64,000 nucleotides of DNA from Silurus meridionalis (Eukaryota; Chordata; Actinopteri; Siluriformes; Siluridae): NCBI RefSeq assembly GCF_014805685.1, contig NC_060907.1, positions 7,105,992 through 7,169,991 of the forward strand. The letters are read 5' to 3'. The notes below the pieces were generated by a model. It saw nothing but the letters and a program-made list of their open reading frames with translations, was not told the origin of the DNA and made no database searches. This document shows positions 10,736-26,100 of this stretch, one piece after another (within the stretch, counting starts at the first letter, position 1; every line of letters starts with the position of its first letter). Position numbers and translations under genes: made by a program.

Positions 10736-12130
10736 TATACACGGAGCGCGCTTGCGATTCCCCCCACGTCCGTAGCGCGAGGATTAAAAATCGGTGAGTC
10801 ACCCCGATCAACGTTTTACCCCCAACCCACGCGTGAAACGGGGGTAAATAAATCAATGTGGGAGGAAAAAAAAACAAAACAAAAAAACACCACAGGCGTC
10901 TATGCAGTCAGTGCGCGCGCACGAACCTGTGCATACTAATCAGCGCGCGCAAGGGGGGGAAATAAACGTATCCAGGTTCCAAACCGTATTCGTGTATCTA
11001 AGGGCTCGAACAGAAGATGTGCTACAGGTCTGCGTTGCACTTTTACTACCACCGACCTCATGGTCACCTGTAGGAACGCAGACTTGTGGCACCGAACTGC
11101 TCGCGGTGCACAACTTTACGGTCAAGATGCATGTTATAGGCGCGCGCTCTGCTCCTATTCGTGTGCTGTAGAAAACAGAAAAGGGGAAAAAAAGATGCAT
11201 GCATGTGAATGGGGAATAAATGTTTTGGTGGTGAATCCGTATGAGAAGATCTTGCCTGGTTTTGCAGCAGCAGCAACATGTGGGGGGGAAGGAAATGTTG
11301 CGCGAGCTCGATCATTCAAGCGCACACACGCGCACAGCAAATATATATATACATATATGATAAGGGTTGGATCTGTTTGTTTGTTTTTTGTCTTTCCTGC
11401 TCTGATTATTTTTTTTTTTTGCATTGCACTGAAATGCCGGTAGCAGAAAATAAACTGTACACTCACCAAACCGGGGTCATGTCCCCGTTCCCAAAGCAGC
11501 TCGCGCTCTCCGGAGAAGATGGATATAATAATAATAATGATGGATCAGATGCCGTGGTCGCAGTCCACGTCACGACATATGTACCACAGGATCACGTAGA
11601 GGATGAGCAAGATGGCGAAAATGAACAAGGCAACCAAGATCGCTTTGGTCACCGGTGAGATTAGAGACTGCATGGCAGCGGCGCGGGCGCGAGACGTTCA
11701 CGAGAGCCGGACGCACGCGAGCCGCCGCAGCCGCCGCCGCCGCCGAGCCGCTCGGAGCCAATCCGCGGCGTCCGCATGGGCGCGCGCCGAGACGCGTGGT
11801 GCCGTCGCTCGCGCCGCAGGAGGAACGGGGCGATAAACGAGCGCGCGCGCGCCGTGAGATCTTTAGGGAGAAGAGGAAAGAAAAAAAGGAAGAAGAAGAA
11901 AAAGAAGAAAAAGCAGGTCCGCGCTCTTGCGCATCCGGTGATCACCGCGTCCACGGGGGTCGAGGTGACCCTATAGGCTCTTTAAGCACCGAGCCGGTTC
12001 AAGAACAACAAAAACAACGATCCGGTTTAAAGAGAGAAAAAAATGCAACTATTTAGATTATCCAAAAGTCAAACCAGGAAAAAGAGGAGAAGTTTCAACT
12101 CATCTCAGCGCGCGATGATGCACTAATGTT
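10600..12130. promoter_or_regulatory. CpG-rich domain, putative promoter of the micropeptide gene
   Basis: Many CpG dinucleotides and runs such as gcgcgcgc occur here, together with a CCG/GCC-rich core around 11690-11850, in a window that is otherwise AT-rich and CpG-poor. The minus-strand ORF at 11545-11673 lies inside it, with the densest CpG block just upstream of its ATG. That placement fits a CpG-island promoter and 5' UTR. No TATA box is evident. A bidirectional promoter is possible. Confidence 0.6.
11545..11673 (-). CDS. 42-aa single-pass membrane micropeptide (unassigned)
   Basis: A minus-strand ATG at 11673 in favourable context (gctgccATGc, G at -3) opens 42 codons closed by TGA at 11545. 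The peptide begins MQSLISPVTK. Residues 11-32 are an uninterrupted hydrophobic helix of Ala, Ile, Leu, Val, Phe, Tyr and Trp. It ends with a short polar tail carrying Cys33, Arg34, Cys38 and several acidic residues. Lysine 10 before the helix and C-R-D after it delimit one transmembrane segment. Codon use is GC-ending (ATC, CTC, GTG, CTG), unlike background ORFs, and the frame is uninterrupted within a CpG-rich promoter-like domain. The architecture resembles small SERCA- or channel-regulating peptides such as phospholamban-type and SMIM proteins, but I recognise no specific family. It could also be a short 5' exon of a longer gene, although the in-frame stop makes it self-contained. Confidence 0.7.
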   Translation of the reverse strand: MQSLISPVTKAILVALFIFAILLILYVILWYICRDVDCDHGI

Positions 12131-12214
12131 CTCCTGCTTCAGCTCCAGATCCTCACCAACGGGTGGACTAGAGAGTGGATGATGAAGTGATTGAGGATGT
12201 TGCACCCGCGCAAG

Positions 12215-12815
<601 letters not shown>

Positions 12816-13712
12816 GATGCTCAACACACTTCTGGATCTGGCACGCTTTGTTGTGTTTGCTTCATATAAACACTAGGGGGCAGAAGAAACCGAAGTAATC
12901 AACAGGTCTTCATGTGCACTACTGATTCTAATGTGTTCACACAAGACCCGGATCTCCAAATAAACTCTACACTTTTATACACACTACTGATACATATTAC
13001 TGAACCACCAGGTTCAAACCACACTGTGATCAGAATCAGATGAAAACACAGGTGCAGATGCTACAGATCTCCACTTCCAGATCTTGATCTCGATCTCGGG
13101 GTTCTTTTTTTTACAGGTTCCTGCTTGTGCATGTTCTCTGGTATGTCTGCGTAGGTCTTCTGGTTTCCTGAATCTTTTCACCAATATGCAAATAGGAGGC
13201 TTTGTGACTTGAAATTGCCCCCAGGTATGGGAAAGTGTGTGTGCACAATGGCTTAAGAAGAACCAGCATTCTATCCAGTGTGTCTTCCTGCCTTTCCAAC
13301 ATACGCTCCGGATTCACAGTGACTCTGACTAATGAATTACTGACTTCATAGCTAACATTAGCGCAGGGTTAGTGGCCTTCATCTCTAACTTTAACATCTT
13401 TCATAAACATCTCAATCACAATACAAACATGTTTGGTACAAGGAGACTCTGAAATGGCTCTGAAAAATTCCTCATTTGCTCCCTGATGCTCTCGTACTTC
13501 ATATACTAAAACACTGCTGACGAATTTCCATCTCATTTCGAATTCTTCTCTCAGTGATTTATAAACCCAAAAGCCAAATTCGAGTGTTCCAGGGCCTAAT
13601 TGCACACACAAATCAAATCAGCGTTGTAATTAGGTCTGTGAAACATGCTTCTTTCAGAACAGATAAATAGGAAAACTTTGTCCCTACATTGTTGATCACT
13701 GTTTAGTGCTGA
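12816..13712. other. Intergenic, no gene seen
   Basis: Two minus-strand ORFs of 68 and 80 codons (13111-13317 and 13369-13611) have no recognisable domain and no supporting splice or promoter context. Confidence 0.4.
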
Positions 13713-14350
13713 GGAATTCTCAAATCTAGTGTGAACATGTGGATTCTCAAATCTAGTGTGAACATGTGGATTCTCAAATCTAGTGTGAACATGTGAATTC
13801 TTAAATCTAGTGTGAACATGTGGATTCTCAAATCTGGTGTGAACATGTGAACTCTCAAATCTAGTGTGAACATGTGAATTCTTAAATCTAGTGTGAACAT
13901 GTGGATTCTCAAATCTGGTGTGAACATGTGAATTCTCAAATCTAGTGTGAACATGTGAATTCTCAAATATGGTGTGAACATGTGAATTCTCAAATCTGGT
14001 GTGAACGTGTGGATTCTCAAATCTGGTGTGAACATGTGGATTCTCAAATCTGGTGTGAAAATGTGGATTCTCAAATCTGGTGTGAACGTGTGGATTCTCA
14101 AATCTGATGTGAAAATGTGGATTCTCAAATCTGGTGTGAACATGTGGATTCTCAAATCTGGTGTGAACGTGTGAATTCTCAAATCTAGTGTGAACATGTG
14201 GATTCTCAAATCTAGTGTGAACACGTGGATTCTTAAATCTGGTGTGAACATGTGGATTCTCAAATCTGGTGTGAACATGTGGATTCTCAAATCTGGTGTG
14301 AACATGTGGATTCTCAAATCTGGTGTGAACATGTGGATTCTCAAATCTAG

Positions 14351-14352
<2 letters not shown>
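13713..14352. repeat. 27-bp minisatellite, about 24 units
   Basis: The unit is 'attctcaaatctagtgtgaa' followed by 'catgtgg', 27 bases, with common variants at ctagt/ctggt and atgtgg/atgtga. Because 27 is divisible by three, the minus strand is open for 271 codons as a nine-residue repeat (L-R-I-H-M-F-T-P/L-D), and plus is open for part of the array. There are no unique spacers, so it is not CRISPR-like. It has no splice or start context that would make it a gene. Confidence 0.93.
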
Positions 14353-14750
<398 letters not shown>

Positions 14751-15139
14751 CTCTATAGATGTGTAGAACATTGACATGATGCACATTACGTTGTAAAAAT
14801 CTCGTCTAACTACAGAAATCAGTGATCAGCGAAGGCATTGTTCAGCTGAATGAGAATAAAGAACTCATTTTAGAGTTTAAACCCTGTTTATAACTAGAAG
14901 GAGATGAGAGGAGATGAGAGGATGAGTGTGAAAAAGGGGAGAGATAAAATAAAGAGATGCATTCATGCAACATAAAAACAAGCCTTCATATGGCTTGCAT
15001 TTAGACTGCACTGAAATGGTGGAAAGATCAGACAAAAAATACGCAAATAAACTTTCACATGACACACCCAACCCAGCCTGGAGCATAAAGCTGTGGAATA
15101 CCATACGCCCCACAAACGCCTGAGCTCTGTTTCAATGTG

Positions 15140-15820
<681 letters not shown>

Positions 15821-17140
15821 ACACACATTTATAAACAATGTTAACATAATTAATAAAATAAAAATATATATACAATTAACAGTCTAAAGCATCTGCATCT
15901 GACTACATGACGTTTTATTAGCATTAATTAATAAATAATGTTCAGGGTGGGTAAAAAAAGCAGTGATTAAAATGGAGACGGCAAAAGCGTTTGAATAACT
16001 TTGTTTTTTAAATACTGTAAATTAGACTTTTATGAACAGTAATGGCGCAATTATCTGTTTCTCTGCAACTCGACAGCAGATTGTTCTCCAAGACTGTTTA
16101 AGATAACGTGCACGACACCAGGCGCGTTCTCGCACCAACATTTCATGAACATTGCTGATGTTTGAATTGACGCTGTTTGTGCGGCAGCTGCATTTTAGCA
16201 ACAGCGCCCTCTAGGGTCACAACATACGATGGTCACAGAATCTGTTGTAACACCGATACTGGGCAGTGAATCAGCTGCTACCAGGCTGCATAGAAAACCT
16301 TCAGTTTATAAAAACTGTACATTTTATTTCTATTTTCTCTGCCTTTGGCATATTTTAAAAGATGACCATTTCCACCTACTTTCCACACTTGTTTCAGTCG
16401 CATTTCTTTTCCCTTTTCATCGATAAATTAGGATGCAACTGATTCAGCATTATGATTTGTTGACCTACATTTTTATTATATATGTGATAATTAAATAAAT
16501 AATGAAATCATATAAAATGATATAACATGACCCCCTGCTGCGATCCGTGGAAAAACTGTCTTGCGTGAAACGGGTCCGCGGTCTAATAAACTTAAAGCGG
16601 ACGGTCTCCAACCTTTTGCAATTTGAGACAAAAATGTTTTTAACCTTTGTGTGTGTGTGTGTGTGTGTGTGGGGGGTATATTGTAATGTGCATTAACATG
16701 CATATTACAATTATACATGATTTCATTATTCATTTAATTATGATTTTTTTATTATTAATTCCTTTTTTATTCTCTTTTTTATTATTATTGCAAATATAAC
16801 TCACTATAATGCAGAATCATTGCGTGCTGAATTTATCTAAAAAAAATTGCGACTGAAACAAAGTGCCGGAAATTTGAAATTTTTTATTGTAATTGCATTT
16901 TGAAACGTTTTTGACACTGATGGCCTTCCACATGTTCCCTGCCCCAGTTCAGAGGTCTAAACCGCTCGAGACTGCAAGGCGGAGTGTGGGGTAGATTTAC
17001 TCGTTTCTCCTGCAGGGTGGATCGTTTTTGACTTGACACACCCATTTCAAATAGATTAACTCTTTGTGCATGGGCACACGAGTCAAGCACAACTCCAGAG
17101 ATCCAACAGCCAGATATAAACAACATAAGCGGAAAAGAAA
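15821..17140. other. Intergenic and cd99 upstream region
   Basis: Near 16530-16620 is a fragment resembling the hAT family seen at 7894 ('ctgctgcgatccgtggaaaa', 'ggtctccaaccttttgca'). A (GT)n tract lies at 16650-16672. The last 200 bases before the cd99 ATG contain its promoter and 5' UTR, but I see no convincing TATA box or CpG island. Confidence 0.4.
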
Positions 17141-17198
17141 ATGACTTTCTATATGTGGATTTTACTTTTTGGTGCGCTCGTGATAACCAAAGCCCAGG
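17141..17198 (+). CDS. cd99: cd99 exon 1: signal peptide
   Basis: The ATG in 'gaaaATGac' opens [19 protein letters not shown], a classical signal peptide. The donor GTAGGT follows at 17199, leaving one base for the next codon. Confidence 0.88.
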
Positions 17199-20100
17199 GT
17201 AGGTGATGTTTTCCCACATCTGGAAAGGGATGTGTTTGCATTTGAGTTATGCATGTTTGTTCTCCACTTTTTTTTTCCTCTTTGAAGTATCTCTTGTAAA
17301 GCTACTTGATGTTTTTTCCAGGTTCAAACTTTCACACACATGTAACAAACAATGTTGCAACACAAGGTCTATTTATACTGACTGCCATGCAGAATGCTCG
17401 CGCACATAATGTACTTTTCACATGAGTGTAATCGGTCTCTACGGCAAAGTGCAAAAGTTTGTGCACCCTTGCTACACATAGTTCTGCCGACAAAACTTCA
17501 AATGCAAAGTTTCACACAAGTTTATTAATCACAATGTGTACAATTATTTCAATGTTGGTTGTGTGGCCTTTTAATGCAATGAATTAGAGACATTGTGACA
17601 ATGTTGTTTTATACTGTAGGCTGCATTTAGAGAACAAATAACAGAAAAACAGGTATTTATATTTATATATAGTTTGGTATTATTTGTTATGTTTGTCTTT
17701 AGTGTATATAATGGTTAAGGTTAAGCAAAGCAAGCACATTACATGTACATTAAAGTTCTATAAAGAAAAAAGTGATTAAGTTTATTATTAAGGTGTATTT
17801 AGGGCTGAGTAGAAACTTGTAGACGTGCCATGTTTGGAAAACCTCAAGCATGCTCCTTCAGTGAGTCACTTGAGTTACTGAGAAGAACATGTAGGTTTGG
17901 GAATAGCATGGAAAAAAGGCAGCAGTTTCATTTCAGGACATTCTGCAAGAGAATTTAATTTAATTTAATTTAATTTAATTTTTTGCATGGGCATTAATTG
18001 TACAATTAACAAAACACGTTCTCGCTAAACAATACAATATTCTGACTCAGACTCAGTGCTTTTATGCCCCTTTTGTTCCTCTTTTGTGTAAAAAAATATA
18101 TAAAATAAATACATAAAAAAAGAGGAAAAAAAAGTTACAAAAAATGTGCAATTTTCTTTTTCTATTTTACAATTTTTTTCCTCTTTTTTTTTGACTAAAA
18201 TGCAATAATCTGGGAAGTCTTATTTCCATTTGCAATGTGAATAACGCTGTGCTTAATGGGCATTAATTGTACAATGAACAAAACACCTTCTCGTTTAAAC
18301 AATACAATATTCTGTAGCGTGCAGCTACGGAATTAGTCATAATGATATCTGTTTTATGATGTAATTACATTGCAATATATTTGATTAGACTCAGTGCTTT
18401 TATGCCCCATTTTTTCCTCTTTCGTAAAAATAAAAAAAAAGGAACTGTCTAATTAAAAAATAAAAATAAATAAATGAAAAAGAGGAAAAAAATTTTACAA
18501 AAAAATTTGTGCAAACGATTTTGTTCCTAACACAAATTGGTACAATTTTTTTTTCCTCTTTTTTTTTCTTTCTTTTTTTTGACTAAAATGCAATAATCTA
18601 GGAAGTCGGTTATTATTAATGCGTGTGCTTACTGTACCATCCCACTCCCATTTTTGGCTTGAAGGCATGTGATCTGATGTGCGCTTCTGTCTTTGTAGCA
18701 CATCCACCTCAGGATTTAAGATGTGCATTCTGAGATGCTTTTCTGCCCATCACGGTTGAGTAATTATTTGAGTTATTTCTTCTCAGCTACAACTAGTCTG
18801 GCCATTCTCTTCTGATTTGTCACTTAAAAAAAGTCTTGACACGTTTGTGTGTGAATATCAAAGAAGATTAGCAGTTTCAACACTCAAACCACATAATAGA
18901 CAGATTGGAAGATTACAGGTGTACAGGTGATCCTTTCAGGATGGTTGATGAGTAAATATGACTTATTGTGAGATAATATTTTTTGCTATGTTGCTCGTCT
19001 CTCTTTTTTTTTTTTTTTTTATTAGTTTTACACCAGGGGTTGTTTATCTCTGTGGCACTCCTTATTCTTTGATAAGGCACATTAAATATAAATGGATTAA
19101 GACACAGAAAGTTTAAGGGTCAGTAGAGACAGGAATGGTATCATCGTGTTCGCTGCAATAAACAACCATTAGGAAAAAAACCCACAAAAACAGTGCGTAT
19201 TGTATTTTTCCTCTGGCTTCATTTTAGGTATGAAATCTTTAAAATCAAAAAGAAAAAAGGGGAAAATACATTAAATATGCATTTAGATTTGATAGATGCT
19301 ACAGAAGAAAAATGAAAAAAAAAAAAATCCAATTTTATTATATTCTCTATTGTGTTTCCTATGTACCGTATTTTTCGGACTATAATTTCCGAACGGAAAC
19401 GAAAAAACGCACCTCGTCTGTGTTTTGCGCTGCACGGTTCAAAAGAAAAAAGTTTTTTTTAAACGCACAACGATGCCAAAAGATAAACTCCCGAGAGGAA
19501 TAGTTGTGAAAGGAAGTAGGAAGACAGTGAACAATGACTTACTTGGTAGGCTACTGTTTAGATACAAGCCGCTGTAGCGCGTTGAGTCTGGGTGAAGGGA
19601 TAGCTCACTAACTCCAGTTACAACAGAAATCATATAAGCACAGACAGGTTTCCAAAACTCATGCTTTTTTATTTTTCTTGGCAACAGCATTACAGGTTAG
19701 TCAAAGAAACTTAGAAATGAGCATCAGAAAATAATAAGGACATATTCCTCGGTCTAGCACACATGCAGTAATACTGGAAAAATGCAGTGGCAGGCTATTC
19801 CCAAAATACCGCTATGCTCCTAAAGGAAGGGCAACATATTTCACCTGTTACACCGTGTGTAACGTGTCTTTCGTTAAAGCCTGTGTAAAGTACATTAGTG
19901 TAGACACTACACTAATGCGGCTTATAGACAGGTGCGGCTTATTGATGTTAAAAATTAAAATATTTGTCAAATTCAGCGGCTTATATATGGGTGCGCTTTA
20001 TAGCCCGGAAATTACTGTATAAAAACTACAAGCACATATTAAATTATTCACTGGAATCGCAGTACATCCTCTCATTTATATCACAGCATCGCAACACATA

Positions 20101-23100
20101 AAAACAAATTGAAGTCAAGAGCTTCAGATATCCTTCATTTCAGACTCTCAAATCACATCTCAGCAACTTCGACTGTGGCATGTTTGTTGGTAACAGATTC
20201 CGTGTTTTAGAAACCGCCAGTTTGGGATTTTACCACATATGATGTTTAGAAAGAACATAAAGTCTACAGTCAATAACCACATGTAGAAATGCATCTCAGA
20301 TCTCACAGCACACAACTGCAGCAGATCACATGAGGGTTGTATTTCTGTCAGCTGAGAACAGGACCAAGTATGAGGTTACTTTTTATTCTAATTGTTTTCG
20401 TATAAAACCATCCACTGTCATTCCCGTCCAATCAGAAGCAGGCACATTTGAGAGACAAAAAATTGATTTTGGCCTTTTTGTAACCACCTATTATCATCCA
20501 AATCACCAACGACTCATCCAAAGCTTCTAATTTAAGGTCCAGCTGCTCATGATCCACCTATGCTTTAGTTGTCATACTTGTTTATAACATAGATATTTTT
20601 AGCCACGTGCCTCAGCTAAATAGTGTACACTATGTAGCAGGCTGCAGACAGTAATTTGTGTTTTCAGCATCTGATCGAGGTAAAAGTAATTAAATATTTT
20701 ATATTTATTTAATTTATATTATTATAAAATTCATACCAGTGATCAGTGCATGACTACACATTGTTACAGGCAACATATTAGTAGAGTACAGTATTATTGT
20801 GTTATGCAGAATGTATTGGAAAACTGCAAACCTCATTAGGCCGTGCAAACTTGTTCACAGACCTTGTAGCTCACGACTCATAGGAACGAAGGGCTGATAA
20901 ACATCTACACCTACCAGCTGTGTCTGATATACGACATTATCATGTGTTGGCTTTTAGAACTGAAACGATTCCTCAAGTAACTCGAGTAATTCGAATACAA
21001 AAAAGGTTTAGTCCATTTAACTACACAATGAGCACTGTGTTTCCCCATGGACCGTTATTGCTGACATAGTATCTGCTAAACTCTGGAGCGCTCTGGACAG
21101 ATAACACAGAAGCCGAATGAAAAATAGATGAACAGGGAGAAGGGCGAGGAGAAGATTCAGGCCAAAGAAAATGACAGAAAGTTACCAAATGTTGGGATAA
21201 TTTTAAACTTTAACATTAAAAAAAACACAGTACAGTTTTCATTTGTTTTTAAAGTTTTTAGAATTAAAATAATATTTAATAACATTTATTTTTTGATGTA
21301 ATATGGCAATTAAATGGGTTCATATATATATTCTTGTATACAATTTTAGCAATAAAAGGTTTTTAATTTTTCTAAAAGGAAAAGTTCTTAATTTTAAGAG
21401 ACACGTAATTTTTTTCTCTTGTATATTTAGTATTGTTTTTAGTAAAGAAAAAGTATTTCTTATCTGATGGAATAATCGGTAGAATACTCGATTACTAAAA
21501 TAATCGATAGCTGCAGCCATACTGGTTTTCAATGTGGATTTGCGATCGACTTCAAACTTGAAATGCGTTACCCAGCAGAGCTCTACAAGTATATTGAGAA
21601 AAACATGTTTAATGGATTGAAGGCAAAATACATTATTAGTGTGTATAATCCTGTTTGCTTTTTTTGCGATATTAAGAAAACAGACATATAGCCTGTATAG
21701 GGGTTTTAGAGGTTCGACTAATCGTATGAATTGATTGTAAACCATTCTAGTGAAGCACATTTCCATTTAAGTCAAGACAGGAAGCTTTTATGGTCATTTC
21801 AACCATATATAGCTGACGCAGTACACAGTAAAATTAAAAAATGTTCCTCCTGAACCCTGGTGCGACATACAAGCACCATTTTGGGTCCGGAGCTGCAGCT
21901 GCAAGCTACTGCCACGCTGCCATCTTGGATCCAAGATCCATTCAGATGTAAAGGGGGAAAAGATTTCCAAGACAAAATGTGCAAATAACTGTATAGGCAA
22001 TTAATTTTATTAATCTAGTCAGAAATTTAGCATTTTAAATTGCAGTGTCATTATTTTACCATCTGCCTCATTGTTTTTTCTAAAGCCCCAATTATAGCTG
22101 ATATCCTCACAGCCGTGACTATTTAATGTATTCATTTATTCGTTTATTTTATGCAGTATATGTTGTATATACTAAAAGTCTTCAATATGTTGGATAAATG
22201 TAATCACTTACAGTGCGTACAATTAAATAAAATTAGTAGTATAATAGTATAATTATATAGTATAATAGTAGTATGTTAAAACTAAATACTAGCTTTACTT
22301 TGTTTCTTTAAAGGCACATGAAGACAGTGATATTACCACAGATAGAATTTGAGCCTGAGCCCTTAAATCTAACATCAAGCTATAGTTCAAATATTAAGTC
22401 ATATTTAACCAAAATAAGGTCTAAAAGTAAGTGGTACAGAGTGTTCCTTATTTAGCTTTTTTGCTGACTCTGAGCCGTGCACTTCCTTTGATGCCGTGAC
22501 AGTAACGTGCCCACGAGCAAAAAAAAAAAACGCACTCAAACACATGCATGTGTGGCTTTCATTTCAATAAAATTGCATGAGTCAAATTTTCCCCTTTTTT
22601 AATCTCGTGGCTGCCTGTTTTTTTTAAGTAATCATAGCAACCGATTTTTTTACAAACATGTCACAAGACTAGATCGTTTAGATAATTTCGACATGCATGT
22701 TCTCAGAATCTGCCATTGTTACCGATATACAGTATAGATCACTTTATTCATCCCAGATACATATACAGATATCCGGGTACAGGTTTTTAGACATGATTTA
22801 AAGACTGCTAGAGACTCTGCTGTCACAACATAAAGTGGAAGATCATTTGCCCATAGTGCCAGAACAGAGAAGATTCTGGAAACAGTTCTTCCTTGTACCC
22901 GGAAGGAGATCACAATTTATTAATTTTGACAAAACGTGTTTATCCAGAGTGAATTACATGTGACTCTGTAGAAGAAATACTGTCACTAATGATACATGCT
23001 TGCAGTTGTGAGCCTCATATGAAAATGAGCTGAAAAACAAAATACACAGTTGCTACCACTTTCCTAGCATTTAAATTAGCATTAGCATTCCTGGTTTTAC

Positions 23101-26100
23101 ATTCACAGAGTTCCTCTGTGTACTTTGAGCTAAAAAACATGTAATTGCAGTCAAACGTTCAATATAACGTAAGAAAAACTCAGACTCAATGGGATACAAC
23201 TAAACAATGCTAAAACCTAGCTTGGCTTAATGCTAGCTGACTTTCATGCTTAGCATTGTTGAGTTACAATTCAAATGTTCTCAAGTTCCTCTTGCTATTT
23301 GGCAGATCGAGCCTCACCCTGATCTTAAAAGAAACATTCTTTAGTTTTAGTATGAGTCAACATTAATCACCGTGGGGTACAAATGAACAATAACAACCAA
23401 AAACATCACCATGGCAACCTGTTTATATGGAATACACACGGCGTGTCGGTTTAAGGTTTCTTCCATGACTCATTCAGACATGCTACACCACTGATGTTAA
23501 AAATATCAGGCGTGGTCATAAATGCAAAGGCCCCATCCAATGTGATTTAGATATTTTTGAAAGTCAAGTCAAGGTTTTAAACATTTCAAGGCAATTTCCT
23601 TTATTGTGGACATTATGTGCAGGGAAGTGGAAGTGGAGCTTGTCCGAAAGAGCACAAGTGACATTTGTGGTGCAGGGCGTGTTCATTATGAGGTTGTAGT
23701 AAAATGCTGATTCAAATTGTTTCTTACGTTTCCTTCACTGGAAGTATTCCCAGTGTTTTGCTGTTTTGCAAGGTTCTTTTCACTCATTTTGAGTCCTGGA
23801 AAAAGCAAGGAAGGAGTATTTAGTATTTTATGCATGTGTTTGTTATATAAAATCAGATTTCCAAACCTTTTTTTCCCCCCTCTTAAATACAATTAATGAC
23901 CTTTAGAACTGGAACATAATGTTTCAATGGAACATAGAAAGTCAGGAAAGATCTCCAAAAGTCTCCAACAGGTCTGAATTTAATTCAAGGGCAATTATAC
24001 GATTATACGTTGTATAAGGTTAATCTGTTAATTTAAGTAGTGCAGCCTGGTGCCAAGGATGTGGTTTTAACTTCCTTTTGTGTATACTTATAATATGTGA
24101 CCTGCCTTGCATATCCTGGTCTATCAAGAATGGTACACTGCTCAGTGGTTCAGTCATACCCAGGTGGTCTAAAATGGTAAATAAAACAGAAAATAGGCCT
24201 TGGTTTACTTTAGTTATAGATGAGATGCTAATATTGTGTCATCTGTTTTATCATATAGTGTAAAGATTGAAAAAAGGGGCTTATTTTATATTTAGCTACA
24301 GATCGAAATATCTTTGCTATGTCATGTGTGTATAATGAGTCTGTAGATTGATAAAAACAAGGCTTATATTTTTTATGTATAAGTTAACGTTATTACTGGG
24401 TCATGTGTCTGTCATGGGATTTTAAGATTGTTAAACATACATATTATATTTTAGCAATAGATAATGATGGGATGGTATATAAATAATATATTATTTATAC
24501 TGTTGGATTCTCATTCTAAGCATGGGTAAATATTAAAAACACAATTTGGACATATTCATATGCCAAATACACTCCTTCTTGGTTCATATCTTCTTCTTCT
24601 TTCGGCTGCTCCCATTAGGGGTCGTCACAGCAGATCATCCGTCTTCATACCCCCCTGTCCTCTACATCTGCCTCTTTCAACCCAACTACCTGCATGTTTT
24701 CCCTCACCACATCCATAAACCTTCTCCTTAGTCTTCCTCTTTTCCTCCTTCCTAGTGGCTCTATCCTCAGCATTCTCCTACCGATATACCCCATGTTCCT
24801 CCTCTGCACATGTCCAAACCATCTCAATCCAGCCTCTAACTTTGTCCCCAAAACATCCTACATTCGCTGTCCCTCTAATAAACTTTTTTTCATCCTCGTT
24901 ACTGCTTCTTGGTTAATATAATCATTGGAAAGTTATTTTATTGAGTGTGGCTCTTAATGACACCATGAAGGCCGAAATACCTTGTATAAGCACTTTTCCC
25001 AAAAGATCAAACACACAGCAACCAGAGCAAGAGCCACGCCCATCACCGTCCTTCATTAGTTAATGGAAGTGTGTTTTTGGATGTGAGGGAGAGAGAACTT
25101 CGTTCAATACTCAATACTTACCATATAGACATGTCCTGCTGTAGTCGTCTTTGCTTCTGTTGTGATAGAAGTTGATTTTCAGACTCTGGATCCGATTCTG
25201 AGTTACATATACAGTATGTACGGCTGGATCTAATTGTTAGACAGACCTAATTTAAAGATTTTGATCCTGTTTTATTTATAGCGATGTCACAGCTTGTAAC
25301 TCGATCAGTCAACCATAGAGTCTGATTCAATGAACAGGTTTGCTTTGCTTATGAATATATGATTATTGTGTAATGTCTGTCAAAGAAAGTGCAGAGTGAA
25401 TAAAGAAGCAGTGTGAAGATTGATAAAAGTGGCCTTTCTTTACTTTAGCTACAGATTTAAACGTCATTATTGTGTCATGTTTCAGTCATAGTGTGTGCAG
25501 GTTGACGAAACAAGCAGGTCTGTAGTTATTGTGTTGTATGTCTGTTAGGGTGTGGTCCGATTTATTAAAAAACTTTATTTATTTTAAAGATTAAAATCAT
25601 CTTGTGCCAAGTGTCTGTCATGAACTGCTTAGAACTGTTTTATTTTGCCTATAGAAATAAATGTCATTGTTAACTTAAAAAAAAATTGAAGCTGATGCAT
25701 TGTTTATAGAAGAGAATACTGGTTGTATAAAATATTACATTAATGTGTCAGCTTTTGAGTGTGGAGGTTGTTAAAAATAGACTTTACTTTCGTTATAGCA
25801 CTTCATTAGTATGGCATTATTATTCCATGTGTCTGTCACAGTGTGAACCCAGCGTTAGCTATAGTGGGTCGTTATTGTGATAGTAATGAAAAAGAGAATT
25901 GGTTTTCTGTAGCTAGACAAAAACCCTGAAAAAAGGTACATTCATACAGTGCCAAGATTAAAGATTATGGCCATTAACATGATATAAAAGGTTGATATGA
26001 ATAAAGATACAACTATTAGTACTGTTAGAACTAGTTTTATCTTTTTTTTTTCCTCAGTAAAAATTTACCTGTAACTGCATGAACTGCAGAAGTAAAACAA

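Noticed and set aside
21320..21766. 148-codon minus-strand ORF in cd99 intron 1
   Set aside because: It runs through hAT-like repeat sequence, has AT-driven composition and no recognisable domain.
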